Shown piece after piece: positions 1 through 9,029 of a stretch of DNA of 64,000 nucleotides (the stretch's first letter is position 1; each line of letters starts with the position of its first letter). Source of the stretch: Rhodocyclales bacterium GT-UBC. Its GTDB lineage: Bacteria > Pseudomonadota > Gammaproteobacteria > Burkholderiales > Rhodocyclaceae. The notes beneath the pieces were generated by a model. That model made no database searches, had not been told where the DNA came from, and worked only from the letters and a program-made list of their open reading frames with translations. Both the position numbers and the translations under genes were made by a program. Location: contig QXPY01000015.1 in the NCBI GenBank assembly GCA_003583745.1, forward strand, positions 1 through 64,000, read 5' to 3'.

Positions 1-57
1 CGCGCCATCCACCTGACCATCAACGGCATCGCTTCCGGGTTGAGGAACAGCGGTTAA
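1..57 (+). CDS. ppc: Phosphoenolpyruvate carboxylase, C-terminal end only
   Basis: Reading from base 1 in frame gives the 18-residue tail RAIHLTINGIASGLRNSG and a TAA at 55-57. PEP carboxylases end in a conserved GIAAGxRNTG-type tail whose terminal residues lie at the active site, and this one ends NSG. The enzyme makes oxaloacetate from PEP and bicarbonate. Only the last 18 residues are in the window, so the call rests on the tail motif alone. The next gene, ppsR, also acts on PEP metabolism, which fits. Confidence 0.75.
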   Translation, partial: RAIHLTINGIASGLRNSG

Positions 58-66
58 AATGTCGGG

Positions 67-885
67 ATGCCCATGACACTCAAACGCACCGTATTTTTCG
101 TCTCGGATGGTACCGGCCTCACAGCCGAGGCACTCGGCCACAGCCTGCTAACCCAGTTCGAGGAAGTCGAATTCAAGCAGATCCGTATTCCCTTCCTCGA
201 CAATGTCGAAAAGGCTCAGGATGCCGTCGCCCGCATCAACGCCCAGGGCGAGATCGACGGCATGCGGCCGATCGTGTTTACGACGCTGGTCAATCAGCAA
301 CTGGCCGATATCGTGCATCAAGCCGACGCCTTCTCGCTGTCCTACTTCGACTCTTTCCTGTCGCCGCTGGAAGCCGAGCTGGGCATCAAGTCCAGCCACA
401 CCATCGGCCGCTCGCGCGACAAGACCGACAGTTCGGACTACAAGAAGCGGATCGAGGCGATCAATTACACGCTGGCCCACGATGACGGCATCACCGACCG
501 CGACCTGGAAGAGGCCGATGTCATCCTGGTCGCCGTGTCGCGCTGCGGCAAGACGCCAACCTCGCTTTACCTGGCCATGCAATTCGGCCTCAAGGTTGCG
601 AATTTCCCGCTGATCCCGGAGGACTTCGACCGCGGCCGCCTGCCCAGCACGCTGGAACGGCATCGCCCGAAGTTGTTCGGCCTGACCATTCAACCGGAAC
701 GCCTCACCCAGATTCGCGAAGAACGCCGCGCCGGTAGCCGTTACGCCTCGATCGCCAACTGCCGTTTCGAGATTGCCGAAGCCGAGAAGATGATGCGGCG
801 CGAAGGCATCCGCTGGCTCGACTCATCAACCAAGTCGATCGAGGAAATCTCGACCACCATCCTGCAGGAACTGAAATTGCGCTGA
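67..885 (+). CDS. ppsR: PEP synthase regulatory kinase/pyrophosphorylase (DUF299 family)
   Basis: A 272-residue protein of the bifunctional regulators that inactivate PEP synthase by ADP-dependent threonine phosphorylation and reactivate it by Pi-dependent pyrophosphorolysis. Visible landmarks are the N-terminal [12 protein letters not shown] motif, typical of the family, and a P-loop-like [14 protein letters not shown] near residues 155-168. Length matches the family (about 270). It begins 10 bases after the ppc stop with no convincing ribosome binding site, so it may be translationally coupled. Met3 (base 73) is an alternative start. ppsA itself is not in the window. Confidence 0.93.
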   Translation: MPMTLKRTVFFVSDGTGLTAEALGHSLLTQFEEVEFKQIRIPFLDNVEKAQDAVARINAQGEIDGMRPIVFTTLVNQQLADIVHQADAFSLSYFDSFLSPLEAELGIKSSHTIGRSRDKTDSSDYKKRIEAINYTLAHDDGITDRDLEEADVILVAVSRCGKTPTSLYLAMQFGLKVANFPLIPEDFDRGRLPSTLERHRPKLFGLTIQPERLTQIREERRAGSRYASIANCRFEIAEAEKMMRREGIRWLDSSTKSIEEISTTILQELKLR

Positions 886-903
886 ACCTGCTTGCGCACA
901 TAG

Positions 904-930
904 AAAGCCTGCCCACGGCAGGCTTTTTTT
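904..930 (+). terminator. Rho-independent terminator of ppsR
   Basis: A 10-bp stem (aaagcctgcc / ggcaggcttt) with a 3-base loop runs straight into a run of seven or more T. It lies 19 bases after the ppsR stop. The convergent porin gene ends just beyond it; the opposite strand has only a short T run, so termination there is less certain. Confidence 0.92.
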
Positions 931-937
931 GCGCGAT

Positions 938-2266
938 TCAATAGTCGTATCGCAAGGCGAAAACGGCAAACTTGTTGTCGTATCGGCTATTGCGCGACTG
1001 CCGACAATCGAACGAAATACGCAACGACCACTGGCGATCGAGTTGCGCGCGATAAAGCAAGGAATTGACCTTGATGTCACCGTTGGCGAGGATGGCTTCA
1101 TCCAGATCGATATGAGAGCGTCCGAGCAAAAGCGTGTGACCGGCCCAACCGAGCGGAGCCAGATTGAATAATGCGGTCAGACGGGACAAACGACTTCCGG
1201 CTATTCCCGAAACACGATCCCGCTCGGCGTAGATGTAAGGCATTGGCACGAACTCGGGATAGCCGCCCCAACTGCTGAACACCGTTACCATCCGGTCATT
1301 GCCGCCAAAGCGGTCGATGGCGTAGGCCAGTTTGATCCCGCTGGGCGCATGCGCCAGGGTTGCCCGCACACCGCGCAGATCGTAACTGGCATTGAGTCCG
1401 CGCTGCCCGAGATAGCGATGCAATTCCCCCTGCGCGCCAACCCGATAGAACTGTGTTTCCAGGATGCCGCTAAACTCGCTCGTCAACGGCCACTGCCAGC
1501 GCGTATCCATATACAGCATATTCACCGTATCCTGGCCGTGGAAATCCCACAAGCGATAGCGTTCATCCTGACCGTACTCGAAGCCGGCCATCCAGACGCC
1601 CTGTTGCCCGCTGACCGTCGATACATCGAACAGACTCCCTCCTGCCGTATCGACCGCCCCTTTCCTATCAAGCGCCAGCGACGGATAGAGCTGCTGCGCC
1701 ATGCTGCGAAATTGTGAAAAGCTGACCAGCCCGTCCAAACCGGCCATACGACTGACATAGCCGACAGTCAGAAGGGTGTCCGGCCAATCACGACTCTGCA
1801 AGACATAGGCCTCGAACAGATTGGGAACGATCCGATAGTCATAACTATTGATCATCGGCGTCACCAATTCCTGCCTTCCCAAATTGAACTGTGTCCGCCC
1901 CTTCAAATAACGAATCTGCGCTTCGCCCAGCAAGCCGAAAGGCCGCTTGTTGATGTCGAACATATAGGCATCGGTTCGGCGCGGATCGTCATGTCGCAAG
2001 CCCAGGTCGGAAACCTGGTACCAGGCAAGGCGCAGGCTGCCGCCTTGCACATCAGCCGTCTCCAAACCCAGTTTTCCACCGAAGCCAAAGGTACTCTGGT
2101 CACGGCGCCCTCCCTTCTTGTCGTCGGCAACGTACATCGTCTTGCCGAAACCATATATCCGGCTATCGCGCCAAGCGCCATCCAGATTCTCGACTCCCCA
2201 GGCCGACGAAAGCCCCCCCCAGATCAGGCAACCCAGCGCCTGCCTGCGCCAGACCGCGCCATTCAT
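938..2266 (-). CDS. OprD-family outer membrane porin
   Basis: A 442-residue protein with an N-terminal signal peptide (hydrophobic stretch ending near AWG, about residue 24) followed by alternating beta-strand sequence and a C-terminal aromatic residue (ALRYDY), as in outer-membrane barrels. The segments around GRQELVTPMINSYDYRIVPN and the plug-like middle resemble OprD-type porins, which take up small solutes. The start codon overlaps the stop of the upstream diguanylate cyclase by 4 bases (ATGA), so the two are translationally coupled. The substrate cannot be told from sequence. Confidence 0.75.
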   Translation of the reverse strand: MNGAVWRRQALGCLIWGGLSSAWGVENLDGAWRDSRIYGFGKTMYVADDKKGGRRDQSTFGFGGKLGLETADVQGGSLRLAWYQVSDLGLRHDDPRRTDAYMFDINKRPFGLLGEAQIRYLKGRTQFNLGRQELVTPMINSYDYRIVPNLFEAYVLQSRDWPDTLLTVGYVSRMAGLDGLVSFSQFRSMAQQLYPSLALDRKGAVDTAGGSLFDVSTVSGQQGVWMAGFEYGQDERYRLWDFHGQDTVNMLYMDTRWQWPLTSEFSGILETQFYRVGAQGELHRYLGQRGLNASYDLRGVRATLAHAPSGIKLAYAIDRFGGNDRMVTVFSSWGGYPEFVPMPYIYAERDRVSGIAGSRLSRLTALFNLAPLGWAGHTLLLGRSHIDLDEAILANGDIKVNSLLYRAQLDRQWSLRISFDCRQSRNSRYDNKFAVFALRYDY

Positions 2267-3654
2267 GCGTCCCTCGACGCAGTGCGAACCCTGACCTGAT
2301 TGCGCCCCTGACGCTTGGCCTCGTACAAGGCCGAATCGGCACGCCCGATGAGGTGTTCCGGATGATCATCCGCTTCCCACGCCGTCACACCAAAGCTGGC
2401 GGTCAAACTGCCGATGACCGGGAACCCGTGTTCGGCGCAAGCTGCCCGCAGGTGTTCGGCTAGCTGCCGCGTGCCCTCGAGCCCGGTATGCGGGCAGATC
2501 ACCAGGAACTCCTCGCCGCCCCAACGTCCCAACCAGTCTGTCTGACGGGTATTGTCGACCAACAGTCGGACTAGGCTGACCAAGACCTGATCTCCGACCT
2601 GATGGCCATGACTGTCGTTGATCCGTTTGAAATGATCGATATCGAGCATGATGACGCCGAATGGATCGGCCGAGCGTCGGGCACGACGAATTTCTGTATC
2701 GAGCAATTCATCCAGTTTGAGACGATTGAACAAGCCGGTGAGCTTGTCGGTAACCGATAGCAATTCCAGTCTTGCATTCAGGCTGCTCAACTTGCGGTTC
2801 CAATATAGAAAGATCAACACGACCACCAGCGAAGCAAGGAGCACTTGCCAGACCAGCGTGTAATCGACGCCTTGCTGAACGTTGATTGCGACATGCCAGT
2901 TGGCAATACCCTGCCGTTCCTGGGCCGAGATGGTACGCACGCCTTTGTCGAGGATGTCGCGCAGAACCGGTTCGCTCTTGATGACACCGATACGCAGTTG
3001 GTTGTCGAAGGCCGGAATCTGCCCGGCGATCTTCAGATTGAACAAACCTTCCTTCTTGATCGCATAGGCCGCGACAATCAACGACCGGACGGTCATGTCG
3101 GCGCGTCTGTCCGACACCATGGACATCGCCTCCGGCTCGCTACCGGTGGTAATGATGGACAGGTTGGGATAGCTCGCCCGGATACGCTCTTCAACCATAG
3201 TCCCGCGCGGCAAGGCAACGCGATGATTTCTCAAGCCCAATGGATCGGCAACATAAGGGTGCTCCTCGCGAGTCACGATGATGTTGGGATCGTAAAAAAT
3301 CGGCTCGGTAAAGATCAGCCACGCATCCCGCACCGGCGACTGATTGAGAAAACTCATGATCTGGCAACGACCGGCCTGTGAAGCAGCCAGCGATTCATCC
3401 CAGTTGCGGACCGGCAACAATTCGATCTTCAAGCCGGTCCTTTGGGCGACCAATTGAATCAGATCGGCCGCGATGCCTTCGTGCTGACCTTGTTCGTTGA
3501 TACGTTCAAACGGCGCCCAGTCCGGATCGACGCACATACTGACTTTTCCAACCCGGGCCAAATAGGCCTGCTCGCTGGGCGTGAATTGAATATCGACAGC
3601 CAGGACGCCAAGCGGAAGCGACAAACCGAGTATCGCCAAAAATCGACGTGCCAT
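2263..3654 (-). CDS. Membrane diguanylate cyclase with periplasmic solute-binding sensor domain
   Basis: 463 residues from the chosen start. The order is signal peptide (MARRFLAILGLSLPLGVLA), a bacterial extracellular solute-binding family 3 domain (about 20-250), one transmembrane helix (VLLASLVVVLIFLYW), a short linker and a GGDEF domain with intact GGEEF. An RQTD five residues before GGEEF matches the inhibitory I-site. It should make c-di-GMP in the cytoplasm in response to a periplasmic ligand such as an amino acid. The frame stays open to 3822, but ATG 3654 gives a clean signal peptide and avoids overlap with the upstream gene. The porin gene follows with a 4-base overlap. Confidence 0.88.
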   Translation of the reverse strand: MARRFLAILGLSLPLGVLAVDIQFTPSEQAYLARVGKVSMCVDPDWAPFERINEQGQHEGIAADLIQLVAQRTGLKIELLPVRNWDESLAASQAGRCQIMSFLNQSPVRDAWLIFTEPIFYDPNIIVTREEHPYVADPLGLRNHRVALPRGTMVEERIRASYPNLSIITTGSEPEAMSMVSDRRADMTVRSLIVAAYAIKKEGLFNLKIAGQIPAFDNQLRIGVIKSEPVLRDILDKGVRTISAQERQGIANWHVAINVQQGVDYTLVWQVLLASLVVVLIFLYWNRKLSSLNARLELLSVTDKLTGLFNRLKLDELLDTEIRRARRSADPFGVIMLDIDHFKRINDSHGHQVGDQVLVSLVRLLVDNTRQTDWLGRWGGEEFLVICPHTGLEGTRQLAEHLRAACAEHGFPVIGSLTASFGVTAWEADDHPEHLIGRADSALYEAKRQGRNQVRVRTASRDA

Positions 3655-3757
3655 TCGCCTCAACCGGGCGATGTCCGGAAAAAGGTAGACCGACCATGGT
3701 ATCGAAGGGAAATGCCAAGCGCCCGCCAACCGTTCCCCCATCCCGGCCCCGCTCGCC

Positions 3758-4534
3758 TCAGGCAGCCGCCAGACGCCGCCGCAAGGCTTCGTAAAGGCAG
3801 ATGGCAGCGGCAGCACCGACATTGAGCGACTCGATGGCGCCCGGCATTGGAATCCGGACTCGGAGCTGGGCTGCCCGGATCAAGTCCGGGCGAACCCCCT
3901 TGCCTTCGGCGCCAAAAATCCATGCCAGAGGCGACGACCAACTCGTATCGTAAAGCGAACCGGCCTCCTCCAAACAGGTCACGACTGAAGTACCAGGGTA
4001 GTTTGCCAGGAACTCCGCCAGGTCGGCATCTTCGTAAAGCTTCAGGACAAAGTGCGCGCCTTGCCCGGCGCGCAGTACCTTGGGTGCCCATACCGATGCA
4101 CAACCAGGGGACAGCAGCACATGCTGGACACCAGATGCGGCGGCCGTCCGCAACAAGGTCCCGACATTCCCCGGATCCTGTACCCCGTCGAGCAACACGA
4201 CATCCGCCGCCAAATCCGTACGGGCCGCGACGGACGGTATGGCGACCACCGCCAGGATGCCGCTCGGGGTATCGACCAAACCGAGATCGCGCATCAGGAC
4301 ATCGCTCAAAACCACTGCATCGCGCCCGGCCAGAAGCAGCGAAATTTCATCACGATGCAAGGCTGATTCGGCAACGACAAGGGTATCGACCTTCCCGACT
4401 GCGGCCTCGTAAGCCTGAATCAGATGCACGCCATCGAGCAGTGTCTTGCCGCACTTGCGGCGCTCACGCCCCGACTCGGCCAATCGCTTCAGCAACTTGA
4501 AGAAGGGATTGTCGCGCGACTGGATCTGCTTCAT
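3758..4534 (-). CDS. SpoU/TrmH-family RNA 2'-O-methyltransferase
   Basis: 258 residues: an N-terminal substrate-binding part (about 1-95) and a C-terminal SPOUT knot domain with the three family motifs [25 protein letters not shown] and [18 protein letters not shown]. Such enzymes methylate ribose 2'-OH groups of tRNA or rRNA with SAM. The exact target cannot be assigned; TsnR/RlmB-like 23S rRNA activity is possible. Its start overlaps the end of rnhB by 4 bases, so it closes the long lipid A and translation operon. Confidence 0.88.
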   Translation of the reverse strand: MKQIQSRDNPFFKLLKRLAESGRERRKCGKTLLDGVHLIQAYEAAVGKVDTLVVAESALHRDEISLLLAGRDAVVLSDVLMRDLGLVDTPSGILAVVAIPSVAARTDLAADVVLLDGVQDPGNVGTLLRTAAASGVQHVLLSPGCASVWAPKVLRAGQGAHFVLKLYEDADLAEFLANYPGTSVVTCLEEAGSLYDTSWSSPLAWIFGAEGKGVRPDLIRAAQLRVRIPMPGAIESLNVGAAAAICLYEALRRRLAAA

Positions 4535-5121
4535 AGCAGGGATAGCTGCTTGGCGACCGGCCCGAAGCTACGACGATGCACCGGCGAAGCACCATGCGCC
4601 TCAAGCGCGGCAAAGTGGGCGGCTGTCGGATACCCCATGTGTCGATCGAAACCATACATCGGGTATTGCGCATGCAACTCAAGCATCTCGGCATCACGCG
4701 CCGTCTTGGCCAGGATCGAGGCAGCGGCGATCGAAGCGATCTTGCCATCGCCCTTCACCACGGCTTCCACGGAGACATCGAGCCGGGGGCAACGATTGCC
4801 ATCGACCATGGCATGGCTCGGGCGAATCGCCAGCCCGGCGACGGCTCGCTGCATGGCCAGCATCGTCGCATGCAGGATGTTGAGGCGGTCGATTTCCTCG
4901 ACCGAGGCGGAAGCGATGCTCCAGGCGACGGCACGTTCGCGAATCAGCACAGCCAGCGCATCGCGTTTCTTCTCGCTGAGTTTCTTCGAGTCATTCAAGC
5001 CGGAAATCGGTCGTGCCGGATCGAGAATGACGGCTGCAGCCACGACTGTTCCGGCCAGCGGACCTCGTCCGGCCTCGTCGATACCGCAAACAAGACCGGG
5101 CGGAATAATCAGTTCAGGCAT
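4531..5121 (-). CDS. rnhB: Ribonuclease HII
   Basis: 196 residues, normal for RNase HII. It cleaves RNA in RNA-DNA hybrids and excises misincorporated ribonucleotides. The signature [14 protein letters not shown] (about 11-24) holds the first catalytic Asp-Glu pair; later motifs include [12 protein letters not shown] and AMVDGN with the third Asp. It overlaps lpxB by 13 bases and the following methyltransferase gene by 4. This lpxA-lpxB-rnhB order is common in proteobacteria. Confidence 0.96.
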   Translation of the reverse strand: MPELIIPPGLVCGIDEAGRGPLAGTVVAAAVILDPARPISGLNDSKKLSEKKRDALAVLIRERAVAWSIASASVEEIDRLNILHATMLAMQRAVAGLAIRPSHAMVDGNRCPRLDVSVEAVVKGDGKIASIAAASILAKTARDAEMLELHAQYPMYGFDRHMGYPTAAHFAALEAHGASPVHRRSFGPVAKQLSLL

Positions 5122-6257
5122 TGGATGACTGCATTGGCAGCCTTTTCGGCGGTGTTTTGACGCAGTTGATAATGAATGTCAGTGAATACCTCGGCAATCG
5201 CCTCGGCATTGGCCTTGTCTTCGTACAACTTCACCAGGGCCTCGGCCAGGTTCTCAGGCGTTGCTTGATCCTGCAACAATTCCGGCACGACCTCGCGCCC
5301 CGCCAGCACGTTGGGCAAACCGACAAACGGCTGGTAGGCCATCCGCTTCATGATCCAGTACGAAAGCTTCGCGATCTTGTAAGTAATCACCATCGGACGT
5401 TTGATCAACGCCGCCTCGAGCGTCGCCGTCCCGCTGGCAACCAAGGAAACATCCGCAGCCCCCAAGGCGTCCTGGGCGTGTCCGAACAAAAGACGGAACG
5501 GAATGTCCGTCGCCTGCTGGGTGTAAATCGCCATCTCGAACTGCAAACGCGTTTCCCGGGTCGTTAATGGAACGACAAACAAAGCATTGGGAAAGTGTCG
5601 TTCGCGAATGATCTTCGCGGTCTGTACAAAAGTTTCAGCCATCATCGCCAGTTCGCCCTGACGACTCCCCGGCAATAAAGCGAATATCGGCACATCGCGC
5701 GGCATGGCGAGCTTTTCGCGCACAGCAAAGCGGTTGGTTTCGAGCGGTATGATGTCGGCCAGAGGATGGCCGACATAGGTCACTGGAATGCGCTCCTTCT
5801 CATAGAGCGGCGGCTCCATCGGAAACAAGGCCAGTACTCGATTGACGGCCCGCCCGATTTTCTTGATGCGACCACCACGCCAAGCCCAGATCGAGGGACT
5901 GACATAGTGGATGGTCTTGATTCCAGCAGCCTTCAGATCGGCTTCCAAGCCAAGGTTGAAATCAGGGGCATCGACACCGATGAAGATATCGGGCCGAATG
6001 TCGAGAAGGCGCTTTTTCAGTTGCCGGCGAATGCCGGAGATTTCACGGTAATGCTTGAGCGCATCGACATAACCCATCACCGCCAGCTTTTCCATCGGCC
6101 ACCAGGCATCGAAGCCCTTGGCTTCCATGCGGGGTCCGCCGATGCCATAAAAGATGGCATCGGGCAACTTGGTTTTGAGCGCGGCGATCAAATGACTGGC
6201 CAGAAGATCTCCGGAGGCCTCTCCGGCCACCACCGCAATCCGAACAGCGCTTCCCAT
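5109..6257 (-). CDS. lpxB: Lipid-A-disaccharide synthase
   Basis: 382 residues, the usual length. It joins UDP-2,3-diacylglucosamine and lipid X to form the beta-1,6-linked disaccharide of lipid A at the inner membrane (glycosyltransferase family 19). Recognisable blocks are the N-terminal [33 protein letters not shown] and LPGSRQGE. It starts on the base where lpxA stops (1-base overlap) and overlaps rnhB, so it is part of one polycistronic unit. Confidence 0.97.
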   Translation of the reverse strand: MGSAVRIAVVAGEASGDLLASHLIAALKTKLPDAIFYGIGGPRMEAKGFDAWWPMEKLAVMGYVDALKHYREISGIRRQLKKRLLDIRPDIFIGVDAPDFNLGLEADLKAAGIKTIHYVSPSIWAWRGGRIKKIGRAVNRVLALFPMEPPLYEKERIPVTYVGHPLADIIPLETNRFAVREKLAMPRDVPIFALLPGSRQGELAMMAETFVQTAKIIRERHFPNALFVVPLTTRETRLQFEMAIYTQQATDIPFRLLFGHAQDALGAADVSLVASGTATLEAALIKRPMVITYKIAKLSYWIMKRMAYQPFVGLPNVLAGREVVPELLQDQATPENLAEALVKLYEDKANAEAIAEVFTDIHYQLRQNTAEKAANAVIQCLN

Positions 6258-7036
6258 CAGCGAATAATGCCTCGCTTGGAGACTTCCAGGAAATCGACGA
6301 AACGCTGAACATCCGGCTGGGTCTTGGCCTCTTCCACCAGCTTCTGCTTGGCTTCTTCAAGCAGCAAGCCCGACTTGTAGAGGGTCCGATAGGCCCGCTT
6401 CAAGGAAGTGATGGCCTCTGCATTGAAGCCGCGCCGCTTCAGGCCCTCGACGTTGATGCCGTAGGGCGTTGCGGTATTGCCAGCTGCCATCAGATAAGGC
6501 GGAACATCTTGCAAAATCACGGTACTGACTGCCGTCATCACGTGCGCACCGATACGACAGAACTGATGCACTCCGGTAAATCCGCCCAATATCGCCCAGT
6601 CATCAACCACAACATGGCCTGCGAGTGATGCATTGTTCGCGAAGGTCACCTTGTTGCCAACTTGGCAATCGTGAGCAATGTGGACGTAGGCCATGATCCA
6701 GTTGTCATCACCGACACGAGTGACGCCGGCATCCTGAACCGTTCCCAGATTGAAGGTGCAGAATTCGCGGATCGTATTGCGATCTCCAATCTCGAGACGG
6801 GTCGGTTCGCCGGCGTATTTCTTGTCCTGAGGGACCTCGCCCAGTGAACAAAACTGGAAAATCTGATTATCGCGTCCGATCCGGGTGTGTCCGTTGATGA
6901 CTACATGGGCACCGATCCGGGTGTTGTCGCCAATTTCGACATGCGGACCGATGATCGAATAAGGGCCGATCTCGACGTTAGCGCCAAGTTTGGCGGCCGG
7001 ATCGACAATGGCTGTTGGATGAATCATTTCAGACAT
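6257..7036 (-). CDS. lpxA: UDP-N-acetylglucosamine O-acyltransferase
   Basis: 259 residues of left-handed beta-helix hexapeptide repeats ([34 protein letters not shown] and so on) followed by a helical C-terminal domain (about 190-259). It catalyses the first step of lipid A synthesis, transferring a 3-hydroxyacyl chain from ACP to UDP-GlcNAc. The start overlaps the end of fabZ by 8 bases; the dehydratase and the acyltransferase compete for the same hydroxyacyl-ACP pool. Confidence 0.97.
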   Translation of the reverse strand: MSEMIHPTAIVDPAAKLGANVEIGPYSIIGPHVEIGDNTRIGAHVVINGHTRIGRDNQIFQFCSLGEVPQDKKYAGEPTRLEIGDRNTIREFCTFNLGTVQDAGVTRVGDDNWIMAYVHIAHDCQVGNKVTFANNASLAGHVVVDDWAILGGFTGVHQFCRIGAHVMTAVSTVILQDVPPYLMAAGNTATPYGINVEGLKRRGFNAEAITSLKRAYRTLYKSGLLLEEAKQKLVEEAKTQPDVQRFVDFLEVSKRGIIR

Positions 7037-7463
7037 CCCGCTTGGCGCACATCAATTTGGCTTCGGCCACCACTTGACCATCAACGCGCGCCTCGGCCTT
7101 GTATTTCCAGATACCGCGCATCTGGCGTTCGATCTCGATATGCAGATGCAATTGATCGCCTGGCATGACCGGCTTTTTGAACCGGCATTCGTCGATACCG
7201 ACGAAATAAAACACCGAATTAGGGTCCGGCTTCGAGTCCATGGTCTTGAAGGACAGGATACCCGCCGCCTGAGCCAGCGCTTCCATGATCAGCACACCGG
7301 GCATGACCGGATGATGCGGAAAATGACCGACAAAATACGGCTCGTTCATGGTGATGTTCTTGTAGGCATGAATGGACTTGCCCGGCACTACCTCCAATAC
7401 GCGATCCACCAGCAAAAACGGATAGCGATGCGGCAAGTGCTCAAGAATTTCATGAATATCCAT
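7029..7463 (-). CDS. fabZ: 3-hydroxyacyl-[ACP] dehydratase
   Basis: 144 residues, a single hot-dog-fold domain. It removes water from 3-hydroxyacyl-ACP in fatty acid elongation. The catalytic segment [20 protein letters not shown] contains the active-site His and the Glu of the central helix. It sits between lpxD and lpxA, the standard arrangement that links membrane phospholipid and lipid A supply. Confidence 0.97.
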   Translation of the reverse strand: MDIHEILEHLPHRYPFLLVDRVLEVVPGKSIHAYKNITMNEPYFVGHFPHHPVMPGVLIMEALAQAAGILSFKTMDSKPDPNSVFYFVGIDECRFKKPVMPGDQLHLHIEIERQMRGIWKYKAEARVDGQVVAEAKLMCAKRDV

Positions 7464-7467
7464 TTAT

Positions 7468-8511
7468 TTACCCCTCTCCTTCAATACTTTTCAACTTTTT
7501 TTCCAGCTCGGAAACGCGATCGGCCAACTTGGCAAGATGACGAATCTGCGCTGCGTTATGCAACCAGTGACCATGCTCCTCAAGCGGGAAAACACTGGTG
7601 TACTGACCAGCCTTGCTAATATTTTTCATCACCAGTGATCCGCCGGAAATGACGGCCCCCGAGGCAATCGTCACATGCCCGGCAATCATGGCGGCCCCCC
7701 CGATCACAACGCCATCAGCGAGCGTAACGCTACCAGCAACTGCCGCACAGGCGGCAATCACGCAATGCTTTCCGATAATGCAGTTATGGCCGATCTGGAT
7801 CAAATTATCGAGCTTGGAACCATCGCCAATCACGGTGTCGTCCAGCGCACCGCGATCAATCGTGGTATTGGCGCCAATCTCAACACCGTTACCGACAATG
7901 ACACGCCCAATCTGTGGAATTTTCAGCCATTGCCCCTGGTCCGGCGCGAAGCCAAAGCCATCGGCACCGATCACCACCCCGGCATGAACTATCGAATCCG
8001 AGCCGATTTCGCAATCTGAATAAATAGTGACGTTTGGATAAAGCACGGTATTGTCGCCAATACGTACCCTGTCCCCCACCACGCAGCCGGCATGGATCAC
8101 CACCCCCTGCCCCAGCACGACCCCTTCGCCGATCGACGCATTCGGCCCGACACTGACTTCCGCAGGAATGGCAGAAGCACAAGATGCTGAAGGATGAATA
8201 CCGGAAACCGGATGGGTGGTTGGATTGAGCAAGGTGGCCAAGCGCGCGTAATAGGCGTAAGGATTCCTCGTCACAATGCGCGGCAAAGTCACCGAATCAG
8301 CGAAATCCGGCGAAATGATGACTGCTGACGCTTTTGTCGTAAGCAGCTGGGATTTGTATTTCAGGTTGGCGAGAAAGCCAATCTGGCCCTCCCCAGCCGA
8401 GCCCAGTGTCGCCACCTGCCAAATTCGCGTTTCGCCATCACCAAGAACATCGCCGCCCAAACGGGCGGCGATGTCGGAAAGCGAGAGAACAAGACCCGCG
8501 CCGCCAGCCAT
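7468..8511 (-). CDS. lpxD: UDP-3-O-(3-hydroxyacyl)glucosamine N-acyltransferase
   Basis: 347 residues: an N-terminal uridine-binding domain (LSDIAARLGGDVLGDG at about 10-25), a long hexapeptide beta-helix (about 100-310) and a short C-terminal helix. It carries out the third step of lipid A synthesis, adding the N-linked hydroxyacyl chain. Its start shares one base with the skp stop. A GTG or ATG slightly downstream (before LSLSDIAAR) would also be possible, since the first residues are not conserved in the family. Confidence 0.96.
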   Translation of the reverse strand: MAGGAGLVLSLSDIAARLGGDVLGDGETRIWQVATLGSAGEGQIGFLANLKYKSQLLTTKASAVIISPDFADSVTLPRIVTRNPYAYYARLATLLNPTTHPVSGIHPSASCASAIPAEVSVGPNASIGEGVVLGQGVVIHAGCVVGDRVRIGDNTVLYPNVTIYSDCEIGSDSIVHAGVVIGADGFGFAPDQGQWLKIPQIGRVIVGNGVEIGANTTIDRGALDDTVIGDGSKLDNLIQIGHNCIIGKHCVIAACAAVAGSVTLADGVVIGGAAMIAGHVTIASGAVISGGSLVMKNISKAGQYTSVFPLEEHGHWLHNAAQIRHLAKLADRVSELEKKLKSIEGEG

Positions 8512-9014
8512 TATTTGGCTTCGGCAAGCGCCTTGATTACACGATCAGTGATGTCCAACCGCGGGCTGACCCAAACAACATCCTGCAGGATCAAATCGAA
8601 CTTGTCCGCCTCGGCAATCTGCTTGATCGCCTTATTGGCCTTTTCAATGACCGCGGCGTTCTCTTCATTCTGACGGAGATTCAGGTCTTCGCGAAACTCG
8701 CGCTGTTTGCGCTGGAATTCACGAGACAACTCACCGAACTCCTTTTCCTTGGCGCGTCGATCACTTTCAGCCATGGTGACCGAGTTCTTCTCGAGATTTT
8801 CCTGCAAGCCTTGCAACTGCTTGGCCATACGCTGCAGATCCTGATCGCGTTTAGCAAATTCACCCTCAAGCTTCTTGGCAGCCTTCTGCGCCGCCGGGGC
8901 ATCACGGAAAATGCGCTGGGTATTGACGTAACCGACTTTTAGCTCGGCAGCACTTGCACCCGTCACAAACAATGCCGACATCAAAGATGCAAGAACGAGA
9001 GACTTAATTTTCAA
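8511..9014 (-). CDS. skp: OmpH/Skp periplasmic chaperone
   Basis: 167 residues with a clear Sec signal peptide (MKIKSLVLASLMSALFVTGASA) and a long charged coiled-coil body (about 45-130) that forms the tentacles of the Skp trimer. Skp binds unfolded outer-membrane proteins in the periplasm and delivers them to the BAM complex. It follows bamA after 15 bases and precedes lpxD. Confidence 0.93.
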   Translation of the reverse strand: MKIKSLVLASLMSALFVTGASAAELKVGYVNTQRIFRDAPAAQKAAKKLEGEFAKRDQDLQRMAKQLQGLQENLEKNSVTMAESDRRAKEKEFGELSREFQRKQREFREDLNLRQNEENAAVIEKANKAIKQIAEADKFDLILQDVVWVSPRLDITDRVIKALAEAK

Positions 9015-9029
9015 CTTGAGACTCCTGAA

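Noticed and set aside
3655..3822. Longer N-terminus of the diguanylate cyclase
   Set aside because: It would overlap the methyltransferase gene and place the signal peptide 57 residues inside the protein.
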